Of a stretch of 64,000 nucleotides of DNA, positions 1 to 12,760 are shown piece after piece; the stretch's first letter is position 1; each line of letters begins with the position of its first letter. Position numbers and translations under genes: made by a program. This DNA comes from Microcebus murinus (taxonomy: Eukaryota > Chordata > Mammalia > Primates > Cheirogaleidae). The notes under the pieces are model-generated. The model was not told the origin of the DNA, did not search any database, and saw nothing but the letters and a program-made list of their open reading frames with translations. The stretch spans positions 77,817,001-77,881,000 of the forward strand of contig NC_134106.1 in NCBI RefSeq assembly GCF_040939455.1, written 5' to 3'.

Positions 1-779
1 AAATATGTCAAGACAATGACATCCTTCCCTGTGATTTAATCAATGTCAAGGTTATTTCAGTGAGCACAATTAACAACAGGCTGCTTCTTAGGTCCATGAT
101 AAAAGGAAGATTTATAAGATTAATGATACTTACTAAATTGGAAATAGGCATTGAAAATGTCTTTTATTTTAATCAAAAGCCAGAAGAGCTAAAAGTACCT
201 TCTTCTGCATCAAAACAATAAACCTAAAATCCTAAAGTCTAATAACATGTAATTATTTCTAGAACCAAAAACAAACAAAGAAAAAAAGGTTATATTTACC
301 CTACACTTTGACACACATTTTGCTAGGCAGACATGCTAACGGTTACAACTCAGTAACAAAACAAAGATCCACCACCATCACTCAAGTTAATGCACACCTC
401 TTCCAGAAATACCTGCAACCAACCACATAGACGCTTCAATTTAATGGGAATTTTGCTAGAGTACACAATAGATTTTTTGTATGATTGAAGTATCCTTTAA
501 CTAATGGTCCCATGAACTTATTTCTAATACAATCGCACTAAACTGGGTTTCTGTTAAATTTCTTAAATTGAAACTGTATACTTTTTAAAATATATTGCAG
601 CATAAATTAGGCAAGAATATGATTAAATGCTAAATGTTAAAAAGATACAATTTTGAAAAAGGTATATAAAGAAGTTACATTAAGTGACAGAGATTTCTAG
701 AAGCTCCTCAAGAGAGCTTGTGTTTAGGTACCACGGCTCCACTGCACAGGAGTGAATGGGCATTCTCTGAGAGCCAATG

Positions 780-960
780 TAGGTGGTACAAACCCTGAAG
801 TCAGACACCCCTGGATTACGACCTCGTTTCTATCACTCTCTATCTTACATCATAGAGCAGGATTAAGTAATCTGCTAATTGCCTGAGTGTCTTCATGTCA
901 AATAGGGATATTAATATTCACTTACTTCCTTAGAGTTGTTGGGAGGACCAAATGAGACCA
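780..960 (-). repeat. MIR SINE relic (approximate)
   Basis: The stretch has the MIR pattern in reverse orientation: a split 'complete history of loss' type run followed by a TAATATTCACTTACTT/TTGTTGGGAGGA block near 910-945. It is degraded and the ends are approximate. Confidence 0.6.
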
Positions 961-3419
961 TGAATATAAAAGCTGTCAACAAATGGTTCTCTTCATTGCT
1001 CCCAAATACCAACCTTATGCTTAGTCTCAGTTTAGAAACTATAGGCTCATTCATTTTTCCTGAAGTGTCAACAAATGGGAACAGTATATACCAATATGGA
1101 GGTCCAATCGGTCCTAGTATTTCTCTGCAAAACTGTCTGCAAACAACTGAGACTTTACCACTGATTAAAAGTAAAAGGAAATGGATAAGAGAGATTTGGG
1201 GGAATGCTGCAGAGTTACAAAAGAGACAACTTGAGATAAATGCAAATTATGAGGCACAACCAAAATAAGAAACTTTACACCACAAACCTTGAAGGTCAAG
1301 TTTTTAAGTTTAACTTCCACTGACTTAACGAAAGAACACAGCAGAGGGGGAAAAAATCTAACATGGCAGCAAACCACTAGACATCCAGTTTACGAAAATC
1401 ACATTTCCTGGAACGTTTAGCTCCTTTTTCCACAACTCACACACAGGATTTGTGAGGAAAAAAAAATTTTTTTTTTGGTACATTGAAATAGCAACCAAGC
1501 TGCCAACAGAAGCTTCTTTACACAGAAGTTTGCCAGGACAAACAAAAGGGAAAATTCAAGTAATGACTGGCCATTTGCCACTGTGTAAAGAAAGAGATGA
1601 ACTGCTTGGCAAACTCCTTTGCTGGCCCACAAAACCTTTCACATTCTCCTTTAAGTAATAGTTCCAGGCTACCCAGTCTCCCTACAAAACTCCAGTCCTA
1701 TTGGAACAGGACAAAGTCTTAGCGATCCACGAAGCCTCAACTGGAAAGGAGAGTACAGCAAAATGATTGGTTAAACTGGGAAAACCAACCAATGACCATT
1801 TCCTAAGAAATAACAGCAACCCTTTTGTCCATCACTAAGTCCACGGGCACCCAAGTTTTTGGTCTATAATACGATTCCTAGTGAAAGGCACTAAGACTCT
1901 TAAGGCACACATAAACCCGCACCTTCTGATAGAAAAATAAAAACCAGGATAGGTCTGGAAGGATGGAAACAGGATAAGAAAGCAAGCATGCTCTCAAGGA
2001 TGTCAGGGAAAGTACGGAAGATACAAAGTAAACAGCCTAAGAGGGCCCCGAGTACCCAAGTAGTGACAATGCAGATGTTAAAAGAAAACACAGATATAAA
2101 TTTATTTTATAAATAGCACTGAAAAAGGGAAAAAATAAAATATTCAGAAAAGGCTGAAATTCAAAAAAGTAAAGATAGAATATGGTTAATATTTTTTGTT
2201 AATTTGAATAAGTGGAAGACTGTCAATATACTTGAATATTTTCTTCCACTACTAAGCACGTCTGCTTATAAAGTGTAGATAGAAACTTGTGTATATCTGT
2301 ATACACAACAGAAATGAGGGAAAAGGGGATATTCTGTACAAGCCCAGAGTTTTGGAACAAGGTACAACGTGTAATAAGAACAGAAAAAAAAAAAAAAAAA
2401 AACAGCACAGTGGGTCACACAAAGAAACTGAGTACAAAAAGAATATTCATTGATCTTTCCTAAAATGATTAAGATCCTGGACTAACTCCTTTACCTCAAA
2501 AGAAGAAAACTCTAAGTGGCCTTCTAAATCAGAAGATTCTAACAAGGAATTCTTAAGTTTACAATATCTCTACTAAGTCAGGGTAATGACAAGAGAATAA
2601 GGAACCCTATAGCAGAGGGGAAACACCAGCATGAAAAAACTAAAACCTATATGCCCAATGTTAGCTTACAAGGCCTTATTAACCTAACAAGCCAAGTTTA
2701 ATTTCAAAAAAGGACTCAACCAGATGACAAGTAGCCTAGATTTAAATTTTGTTGGGAGAGGCAAGGAGGTCCCCTGCCCCACTCAACACTCGGTCAGTGA
2801 CCCTGACCATGTTTGGCATGAGTGATTTAAGTAGACATTCACTTTTTTCTTTTTTCTAGCCTGGTCAGATTTATAAAATCTGGTCAAATTTCTAAAATAC
2901 CCCACAAAGGTATAAAAATAAGAATTACCACAAGTTAGGAACGTTCCAATATAAAAAAATGAATGAAGCCCATGGCATTGACAGTTTAGAATAAGTTTGA
3001 ACATACACATGAGAGTAACTTTTACAATATTTGCACTTGTTTTGTTGATCGATTGAAGTCTTTGAAGTTCAAAACAATTGGTTGTCCTTGTAAATTATAA
3101 GAGAAAAAAGACATGTTCACACACATGCATAAAAGTACCACGTTGGCATCAACCAAAAACGTATACCTGAGTCTCAAGAGATAGGATATTTCACAGGAAG
3201 TAAAATTTAGGATAAAGTAATAAAATAATGACATTCTTCATCACAAACTCCTCCCTGGCCCTTTGGATCTCTTGTTCCCTTCACTGCCACCATCCCTACT
3301 CTTAGTTCTAACAGAAGTTTCCAGCCCTAGCCCCACTCATCCTCTCAGTCTCTTCCCCCTCTTCTTCCATGCTCGTGCTTCTGGATCTCTGGTCCATCAG
3401 TCCAAACACTACCACCATC

Positions 3420-3765
3420 CAAAGTTCTGCCACCTGCCCACACCTTGGTTCATCCAACAACCACCTTCTCTGATATTGCAGGGAATACCTTTCTCCCCCT
3501 ATCAAATCCTTAGGTACCTTTCAGATGAACTCAAATGTTACTTCGTGTAAGAAGCCTTTCCAAAAGCCTTTATCAGAATGAACTTTTTATCTTGATGCTA
3601 TTGCAGCACTGAATCCATACCTCTACAAACCAAGGAGTAGTACCACTGATTATTATTATTTGTCTTTTCCCAGGACAGTAACCTCCTTCAAAGGGCAGGT
3701 GTTTCTGTCTTAATCATCCTTGCCTTCCCATCACTTATTACAAGGGCAGACAGATAGCACCCTAT
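3420..3765 (+). repeat. L2 LINE 3' end relic (approximate)
   Basis: The segment shows L2 3'-end hallmarks: 'agaagcctttcc' near 3550, a stretch on accumulating 'cctccttcaaaggcag', and terminal 'cttgccttcccatcacttattac'. It is an old, diverged plus-strand fragment. Confidence 0.6.
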
Positions 3766-4679
3766 AATGTTGAGGAAAAGACAGGCAGGAAGGCTAAATA
3801 CAAACTATAATAAAGAAATGAAATCCAAGAACTGGTTCTTTCAGAGAAGCACCATTAGAAAGACTCTTTATAAAAAAGAATTTGCTGACCCAACTTCTAG
3901 CTAAAATGTCTCAAAAATTGTCCACCAATGTACACACCAAGACAGGTAGGGCTGAAATCTTCTTCTGGTCTGTTACAAGTATACCCACTGTGTGATAACT
4001 CATAGAGCTGTACACTTAAGATTTGTACACTTTTTATATGTGTGTTAAATTTAAACATTACTTAAAGAAAAGAAACTGTTCTGAAGACAATAAATATCTA
4101 AACCTGTTGAACTGAAGATAAGATTCACATGCCAGATTTTCATCCTCTTGGCTAGAAAATGGTATCATCTCAACTGTGGACAGGGAAAAAAACCTGGCAT
4201 GTGAACACTTACTACTTCTTAAATTGGAAAAATAAACTTTAAAAAATGAATACTGACTGCAATTTGCTTTAAGTTACTTTCCAGGTCCTATTGGAAAGGT
4301 ATAGAATAAAGCTCCTAAAAATTTGGTCTACCTTTTATTTTTAGGTTTTAAAAACTAAATATTAATTTTAGTAGGCAAACAGAATATACATTAGCAAAAG
4401 AGAGATACAATTTATTTTTCTTGAATAAGTTATTTAAATCTAAATATTAATCCAACCAATTGTATCCCCAGAACTTCATGTTTACAACATAAGTGGCGAC
4501 TTTCCAGAAATTAACTTCTTGATTTTCTATGCTTTGGATAAAAAACTAAGGCTAAAACTAAACTTTTTTAAAAAAATTGTAAACTAGATTTCCATTACTC
4601 AAGGCCCAGCATAATGATTAGATAAAAATATGCACTAAAAAAATATTTGACTGAATGGGTATATGAATAAAAACCTAAA

Positions 4680-5130
4680 TGCCCCAGGAGAAGAGTGGTT
4701 GAATAAATTACTGTACATCCACAACACAATGAGGTATTCTGTAGCTGTAAAAAAGAATAAGGAAGCTCTCTATGGATGAATATAGAGTGATTTCAAGGAT
4801 ACACTGTTAAGTGAAAAAAGTATAGTTGGCATACATATACTCTACAGATAAAAGAGTATCTGTAGGATGCTACCTTTTGTATAAGAAAGAAGAGGATATA
4901 AGGAAATGTTCATCTGTCTTCTCAATTTGTGCAACAAGAAATCCAGGAAGGATAACAGAAAATAATGAGATTGAATATCTACAAGGGATAGATGGGAACT
5001 GGGTACAAAGAAGGGAAGAATGAAAATAGGATAAAAGTAATGAGAAGAGACACTTTTCTCAGCATACTTTTTAATTTTTACAGTTCTAACTCAAAATCAA
5101 GATATGTTTCAAGTATGCAAATGTAAACAA
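4680..5130 (+). repeat. L1M/HAL1-type LINE 3' fragment
   Basis: The pattern 'ggttgaataaatta..tacatccac..', then 'gtgatttcaaggata..gttaagtgaaaaaag' and 'atgctaccttttgt' is the conserved L1M 3' ORF2-to-UTR pattern. The short open frame at 4826-5023 is part of this relic and not a gene. Confidence 0.75.
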
Positions 5131-5689
5131 CTGCAATTAAACAAGACATGGGGAAAACCCAAAATGGAATACAAACAGTAATAAATGAATCTAAGTGTAT
5201 TATAAGTAAATAATATAACCACAGGGAAGAGGAAGTGACTAAGATAAAAAAAAATAAGCTAAGTAACTTGGGAAAATAGCATTTGACTACATATTACAAG
5301 ACTAAATACAAAAAGAACTGTGCACAAATATATCCTAGTAAATTTACTTTTCACTTGAAATGAGTTAGCAATTCTGAAACTACTGTATTTATTACTGGGA
5401 TTGAGATAAATAACTATACTGGGATAGTAAGAGCCATGTTTTTTACCTTCAGAGACAGGAGTTACAAATAAGGAAAAGCAGAGACTAGCATGAACACTCT
5501 AGTATTAGGTTAAAATTAGAGTGGTCACCATGAACTTATGGTGTTTAGCTGTTAGGTATGCAGGTAAATATCTAATAGATAGACATGTGTATATATGCAT
5601 ACATGTATTTTCTTGCTCTGTCCTTTAGCAGGGACAAGAAGTAGTGATGCCATACTAGGAACAAGCACACCAAGACTCCATTCTCCAGA

Positions 5690-5925
5690 GCAACTAGAGG
5701 CTTCTTAGAGAAATGATTGCTTCCAGGGCTAGGGTAGGGGAAATATAAGTTGAGGCTGGAGCATATTATGGCACCAGAAAGTAAAAAATTGCTCCAAAAT
5801 GATGGGAACTAGATAGAGGCAGTGGTTACACAACATTGTGAATGTACTAAATGTCACTAAATTGTTCACTTTAAAATGATTAATTTCATCTTATGTGAAT
5901 TCCACCTCAATAAATTTGAAAAACA
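5690..5925 (+). repeat. L1M 3'UTR fragment (approximate)
   Basis: The stretch 'attgtgaatgtactaaatg..ttgttcactttaaaatg..' followed by 'tgtgaattccacctcaataaa' is the standard end of old L1M elements. Confidence 0.75.
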
Positions 5926-6047
5926 AAGACAGGGGTATGTCAAAATGCCCATGAGCCAACTTGAAGAAGCTCCCAATACCACAGCTGGGGCAATTTAAAC
6001 AACAAAATAATTAATAACGATGATAATAATTTTGATGCGAAAATGAA

Positions 6048-6309
6048 TTACAATTGTCCCTGTCCCCTGAGGATATCAAAATCTCCAGATGCTCAAGTCC
6101 CTTATATAAAATGGCAGAGTATTTGCATATAACCTACGAACTTCCTCCCATATACTTTAAATCATCTCTAAATTACTAATACTACAAGGTAAATGTATTA
6201 TAAGTGAAAAAAGTCTGCACCATTCAGTACAGACACAACCATTTGTAGACCTAACTACATTTTCAATCCATGGTTGGCTGAATCCATGTAGACGCAAGGC
6301 TGACTGTAC
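6048..6309 (+). mobile_element. Tigger-type (TcMar) DNA transposon relic
   Basis: The segment has the characteristic internal block 'atgctcaagtcccttatat' and 'cttcctcccatatactttaaat', then 'atccatggttggctgaatcc'. The end reads '..gactgta', the inverted counterpart of the start '(ta)caattgtccctgtc', and the element is flanked by TA. It is non-autonomous and about 262 bp long. Confidence 0.85.
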
Positions 6310-6889
6310 CTCAATCTAACCATGAAAAATCATCAGACAAATTCAAATTAAGGGACATTTTACAAAATAACTGACTAAATCTCTTCAAAAGTGCCAAAGG
6401 CATAAAAGACAAAGAAAGGCTGAGAAAATGCCCCATAATGGAAGAAACTAAGAAGACATGACAACTAAATGCAAAGTGGGATCCCTGGGTTAGACCCTGG
6501 AACAGAAGAAGGATGCTAGAGGGACAACTGGTAGAATTCAAATAAGGTTTATAGATTAGTTAATAGTATTGTATTAACTTTGGCTAAGTTTTTGGTTTAG
6601 AAATTGTACTACTCTGGTTATGGAAGTTGTTACTACTGGGGGAAGCTGGGTGAGGGGTATAAGGGAATGCTACTATTTTTACAAATTTATCATATATCTA
6701 AAATTATTTCAAAATAGGGTGGACAATGAGAAATTATTTAATGGGTACAATGTACATTACTCCAATGATGGATATACATAAAGCTGTGATTTCACCACAA
6801 TGCAATCTATCAATGTAACAAAATTATACCCCATACATTTATACAAGTAAAATAAAATTATTTCAAAATAAAAAGTTCTTAAAACACAT

Positions 6890-7060
6890 TGATAACTGTT
6901 CAACTTACTGTTTAATTGTTCTTATTTGTTTTTCAGCTCTTCCCCATCCTCCTCCCCTACAATAGAACAGGGGTTTTTCTCTGGCACATTCACTAACACA
7001 TCCCAGCCCTCTAACAGTGCCTGGCACACAGAGACACCCAAACACACAAGTAGACAATTT
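6890..7060 (-). repeat. L2-like relic (approximate)
   Basis: A short block containing 'ctctaacagtgcctggcacac' matches the L2/MIR 3' tail vocabulary. It is weak and badly degraded, and the orientation is uncertain. Confidence 0.4.
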
Positions 7061-7502
7061 CAGGAAGCCAGAGTGATGATGGCGTACCCCATGTCCTAGA
7101 CTTACTATTAATTTTCCTTATATCCTATTTGAAAGCAGCTTTGCTTATTCTGTAAAGGAAAAAATCTAAAAACTTTTCCTCACTGTTTTTGTTTATAAGA
7201 ACGAACCATGGTTCTCAATAAAATGCTTTGTTCATAGTTTATATTGTTATACCTAACAGGATATGATCTTCCATGCGCTACTTTTTTTCTATGAATAAGC
7301 TGTAGTCTATTGATTCAAAGATGTACCTTTTCTCTATATTTCAATAACTGAAATCAAGTGAGTCTTATACATGATGGTGTGTCATAATTTAATCAGCAAC
7401 CACTTTTCCTGCTTAGGAGTACTTTAAAATAATTGTACATCTTACAACTGATTAGATTTGATGAAATATGGTAATGAATAAAGCATTTAAAAAATATTTT
7501 TT

Positions 7503-7672
7503 GCCAGGCACAGTAGCTCATGCCTGTAATCCCAGCTACTCAGGAGACTGAGGCAGGAGACTCACTTGAGCCCAGGAGTTCAAGGCTGCAGTGAGCTATG
7601 ATGACGCCACTGCATTCCAGCCTGGGCAACAGAGACTCTGTCTCCTAAAAACAAAAAAAAAGAAAGAAAGAA
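7503..7672 (+). repeat. 7SL-derived Alu monomer (FLAM/FAM-like)
   Basis: A single Alu-type arm runs from 'gccaggcacagtagctcatg' through 'gcctgggcaacagagactc' to an A-rich tail with (gaaa) units at about 7650-7672. There is no second arm. It keeps box-like sequences of the 7SL domain. Confidence 0.9.
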
Positions 7673-7675
7673 AAA

Positions 7676-9143
7676 TGGAGCTCAATTTTCAGCATGACAG
7701 CATGAGCTCTGCTGACCTAGTCGCCAGTGAAACTGGTGAAAAAAATATTTTAGAAAACCACTTAGAGCATCTAGAAATCATACTAAAGGCAAACAACAAA
7801 TTAAGAAACATCTATACAAGAAAATCTATGAAGATTCATTGAGAAAGGTGAGAGTATAGTATTTGAACCAAGACCACTACCTCTCTCTCCCCTCCCAAAG
7901 CAGCAAGATAGAGACCCCACTCCAGATTACTGCCACCAAGAACACAGGGCTCCCTTGCTCCCCAGCACCAGGGTGGGGGATTTCATCCTAGGACAAGCAG
8001 GACTTCAGCTTTTCTCATGCTGTCCCCAGATGCCTGTTGTTGAGGCTAAGTCCTAGGAAAGTACAGTTGAGAAGTGGGTGGGCAAGGAGGGGGTCCCTTA
8101 TCCCAGCCAATCCCCATGGGTAGAATGGAGGCTCTGCCTTGGGTGCAGTAGACTGAAACTATTAGGGCCCTGGTAGCCCTTCCTGGGGCTTGTAAGGCAG
8201 TGGTTCTACACCCAGAGAGGCAGTACCAAGAGAGCCTCAACACCTACCCCCCACCCATCTAGTGCTCAGCTCCTAAAATCGGGTGTCACTCAGAGAAAAG
8301 CCTTTCATTGTTCCCACTCCCATCTCCAGGGCCCTGGCTCAGAAATCTTACCTGGAGCCACAAAAGAGCTCCAAATCTCTTCCAAAGAACTGGCTTCATT
8401 TGCAACAGAACATAGAGAAGTTTAGGCCTGAGAGTTATGGTGAAGGGAACGGGGGAGAGAAAGAGCCCTCCTGGGATCAGATAAACCTCAGATACTGACT
8501 TCAGAAGCTATTTCTTCAGAGGAACCACAGTTTGATTAGATTAGTTTGTAGCAGAATTTATGCCTCAGAGAATTGTTATGAACAATAAAACAATCAGCTT
8601 GCAATTAGTGTGTAGAGTTTCAGAAAGAGCAGAAGAGATCTCTACTAATGACAAGTCATCCCAGGTGACTGTGGGCATAGCAAGAGCTGTGGCTCTAGCC
8701 AGTTGCTAAACAAACAAACAAGCAAATAATAACAGGGGTGAGAAGGGGGAGACTCCCAGTACTCAGAGTTGCTAAAATATATTTATTTACAATGTCCAGT
8801 TTCCAACAAAAAAGTTGATGTACAAAGAGATGTACAAAGAAATGGAAAATACAACCCATACAAAAAAAGAAAAAAAAAAAAAAAAGCAGGCAATGGCAAA
8901 TGTCTCTGAGTACAATTAGCTGTCGGATTTAAGAGGAAAATTCAAAGTAGCCATTATAAATACACTCACAGAACTGAAGGAAAACTTAATGATACAAACC
9001 TCAATAGATTTGGAGGAAGGTTTGACAATGTTGCATCAAATACAGAATACTAATAAGGAAAGAGAAATTTTAAGAATGAACCAAATGAAAAATCTTGAGT
9101 TAAAAGGTATAATAACAGAAGTAAAAATTCACTAGAGGACCTT
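7676..9143 (+). mobile_element. Old L1M LINE, 5' part (5'UTR to ORF1 start)
   Basis: This begins directly after the Alu monomer. The stretch contains L1M 5' leader sequence and, from about 8930, the ORF1 coiled-coil region ('actgaaggaaaacttaatg', 'gaaccaaatgaaaaatcttg'). It is full of stops and indels. The ORF at 8283-8498 falls in leader sequence and has no recognisable product. Confidence 0.75.
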
Positions 9144-9577
9144 GTGATGATTAATTTTATGTGTCACTTTGACTGGGCTAAGGGATAACCAGAGAGCTGG
9201 TAAAACATTATTTCTGGGCATGTCTATAAAGATATTTCTAGAAGAGATTAGCACTTGAATCTGCAGACTGAGGAAAGAAGATCGCCCAGTCTATTGAGGG
9301 CCAAAATAGATCAAAAAGGTGGAAGAAGCTAGGACATCCTGCTCTCAGACATCTGCTTCTTGGGCCTTCAAACTTAGACTGGAACTTACACCATTGGCTC
9401 CCCTATTCTTAGGCCTTTGGACTAAGACTGAATTACACCCCTGGCTTTCTGGTTCTCCAGCTTACAAACAGCAGATTGTGGGACTTCTCAGTCTCCATAA
9501 TCACATGAGCCAATCCCCATAATAAATTTCTTCATATATATATTGGTTCTGTTTCTCTGAAGAGCCCTGACTAATGC
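9144..9577 (+). mobile_element. MLT2-type ERVL LTR inserted in the L1M (approximate ends)
   Basis: The segment runs from 'tgattaattttatgtgtcac' to 'gagccctgactaatgc', with an internal poly(A) signal near 9522. The order of blocks ('gactgggctaagggat', 'attgagggcc', 'ctccagcttacaaacagcag') is that of MLT2 LTRs. It splits the L1M ORF1: 'ttcactagagg' on the left continues as 'tctcaacagtagattt' on the right. Confidence 0.7.
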
Positions 9578-11640
9578 TAGGAGTCTCAACAGTAGATTTG
9601 AACTGGCAGAAGAAAGAATTAGCAAACTTGAGGACAGATAATAGAGATTATGTAAACTAAAGAGAGAAAAGAATGAAGAAAAACAAAGCCTCAGAGAAAT
9701 GTGGGACACCATTAAGCACATCACCATATGTTTAATGGGAATACCTGAGGAGAGGAGGGAGAAAGGTAAAGAAAAAAATATTCAAAAATTAACAACAATA
9801 CTTCCCAAGTTTATTGAAAAACAATAAACTATGCATCTAGAAAGCCCAACTCCAAGTAGGATAACCAACAAAGAGATCCACAGACACATCATGATAAAAA
9901 TGATAAAAGTCAAGCATTAGAAAATCTTGAAAGCTGCAAAAGAAAAATGACACATCACGTATAAGGGAACCCCAAGAAGATTAATAGCTGACTTCTCAGC
10001 AGAAATAACAGAGGCCAGAGGCCTCAGCAGAAATAACAGAGGCCAGAGGCCTCCCTCTATAATGGGATAACACACAGTGCTCAAAAACAAAACAAAACCC
10101 CCAACAACCAAGAATCCTAATGTCCAGAAAAACTATCTTTCAAAAACCAAGGTGAAATAAAGACATACCAAAATAAATTAAAACTGATTGTTTGCAGACC
10201 TGTCTTATAAGAATTCTAAAGGAAGTTCTTCAGGCTGAAAGGGAGTAACCACCCCTCCCCCCACAGTGATTCAAATCCACACGAAGAGCAACAGTAATTA
10301 TGTAATTGTAACAGACACTGATAAGTATATTTTTTCTTCTCTCTGTTAACTGATTTTAAAAGCAATTATATAAAATAATACATATATAATGTATTGCTGG
10401 GTCTATATCATATGGAAATACATCAGTAGTATAACAGCACAAAGGATGTGGGTAGAAATAAAACCGTAATGGATAAGGAAATAATGACATAATAAAATCT
10501 ATAAAATAATAATATAACAATACATTGTTTGGTTTGTAACAATAGCTGCAGTATGTATAACAATAATATCACCAAAAAAGGGTAAAAAGGGAATAAAACT
10601 ATATAGGAGTAACATTTCTATATATTGCTAGAACTATACAGTTATTAGGCTTATATAGCTACCATAAATCTAAAATTGATTCTGACAAGTTGAGACACTA
10701 CTAAACAATACTTTAAAAATAGTGAAAAAAATCATTAATGAAATTAAAATGCTACCTTAGAATTCAATCAATGCAAAAAAAAAAAAAAACAGGAACAAAA
10801 AAGACTTGAGACATGAAAAACAAAAAGATGACAAATACAACTACATCAATAACATTAAATATGAATGAATAAACAACCCAATCAAAAGACAGAGACTGTC
10901 AAATTGGATTTTAAAAAGCATGATCCAACCATATGTTGTCTAAAGGAGACACACTAGATTGAAAGACACAAATAGATTGAAGTAAAAGAATGAAATAAGA
11001 ATGTGTAATGGTCCAGCCACTTTGGAAAACAGTCTGGAAGTATCCTCAAGTGATAGAGTTATGATATGACCCAGCAGTTCACTCCTAGATAAATACCCAA
11101 GAGAAATGAAAACATATGTCCACACAGAAACATGTACATGAATGTTTATAGCAGCATTATTCATAATAACCAAAAGGCAGAAACAACCCAATCTCCATCA
11201 ATGGATAAATAGATGAACAAATGTAGTATATCCATATAAGGGATCATTATTCCACTATAAGAAGGACTGAAGCACTGACATACGGCACAACATGGATGAA
11301 CTTTGAAAACATCCTGCTAAGTGAAAGAAGCCAGTCACAAAAGACCACATACTATATGATCCCATTTATATGAACCCAGAATAGGGAAATCTATAGAAAT
11401 AGAAAGATTAGTGGTTGTTTAATCACAAGGATGGAATGGGAAGGGTATAGGGACTAGGGTAGTAATAGCAAAAGGGTACAGGATTTCATTATGAGGTGAT
11501 GAAAATGCTCTAAAATTGAATGTGGTGATGGATACATGCATCTGTGAATATACCAAAAACCACTGAATTGTACACTTTAAATGGGTGAATTGTATAGCAT
11601 GTAAATTACATATCAAAAAAGCCATTTAAACAAATTTTAA
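9578..11640 (+). mobile_element. Old L1M LINE, 3' part (ORF1 remainder, deleted ORF2, 3'UTR)
   Basis: ORF1 relic sequence continues from 9585 ('tctcaacagtagatttgaac') through about 10340. A collapsed ORF2 follows ('caatcaaaagacagagactg' near 10880). The 3' end is at 11010-11640 ('ttaatgtatagcagcattat'-like block, then 'ttgtacactttaaatgggtg' and 'gtaaattacatatcaaaaaag'). Most of ORF2 is missing. A perfect 28-bp tandem duplication lies at 9995-10050. Confidence 0.85.
9995..10050 (+). repeat. Perfect 28-bp tandem duplication
   Basis: Two identical copies (9995-10022 and 10023-10050), each beginning 'ctcagcagaaataacag' and ending 'gccagaggc', lie inside the old L1M ORF1. Absence of mismatches within a heavily mutated element suggests a recent duplication. 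Confidence 0.95.
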
Positions 11641-12359
11641 ATATTATTTTTGCTGAAGGAATCATTTATCTAACAAATGTCTGTTAACGTTTACCAAGCA
11701 TCAAACTCTGGATCACGAACTACAAATATATCGGTCTCTGTCCCCAGGAACAGGGATCTATGACTGCTTAATCAGTGTGGCTCAGTTTCTGGATTGTGGG
11801 GATCAGAGTAGGAGATTCATCAGGAGCCCTACCCCCACTGGCAAGTAAGACTCGTAATCACTCTTGCCCCACTCGCACAACTCATGCCTACAACTTTCCC
11901 AATCTGCCCTCTCACATAACTGGAATTCTGTCTTATTTATATGTGGGAATCCTGTATACCCTGCTGAAACTGGTACCCTGCCCTGCACCCCAGCTTCCCT
12001 GGCAGGACTCCAGACATCCTCCCAACCTATGCCAATCCCACAGACCAGATCCTGTGTTCTTCCAAGTGGTGAGTGAAGCTTATGACAAACTAGTACTCCT
12101 AGGAACTGTACTGTGATTACCCGCTAAACCTTGAGACAGCCTAGGAATCCTATGTGCTGGTCATAATGAGCATCTCAGAATTCCAAAGCATAAATCCTCT
12201 ATTCCCTTTCAGAACTTGTAGCTGTACATGCAGCTCCCTGTCCCTGATATCCCCACTGTCCCCTACTTGCCTGACATGGCCTTCATATTCATCCTTCATA
12301 GTCTACCTCTTCTGTGAAGCACATGAAGAATTAGTAGCCTCTGTCTTTGCTCTTCTGGG

Positions 12360-12580
12360 CAGTACAGCAATAGCCAAGAGCATAAGTTCTTGAATTAGCC
12401 TGCCTGAGTTCAAACTTCAACTGTACCATTTAATGAATGACCTTGGTAAGTTTCTCAACCACTTTGCTTTGGCTTCCCTTCCCCATCTACAGAAAGAAGG
12501 TAATAATAACCTCCCAGGGTTGTTATGAGGATTAAATGGGCTAATACATGTAATATGCTTATAACAAGACAAGCACTCTA
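12360..12580 (-). repeat. MIR SINE relic
   Basis: The reverse-orientation MIR pattern includes 'tgcctgagttcaaacttcaa', 'atgaccttggtaagtttctc', 'taataataacctcccag' and 'ttatgaggattaaatgg'. Confidence 0.85.
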
Positions 12581-12599
12581 TTGTTGTTTCTATCCCATT

Positions 12600-12760
12600 C
12601 TATCTGATGGTATCACATTTGTTTACATGCATCTTTCTCATCCAGTCCCTGAGCTACTCAAAGGCATGAAATTTCTTATTTCTTTTCTTATTCATAGCAC
12701 ATAATACAGTGCTAGGCACAGGATAGGTACAGGTAAGGAACCAATGAATGAATGAAAACT
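12600..12760 (+). repeat. L2 LINE 3' end relic
   Basis: The L2 tail vocabulary 'tactcaaaggcatgaaatt', 'cagtgctaggcacaggata' and '..caatgaatgaatgaa' is visible. Confidence 0.7.
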
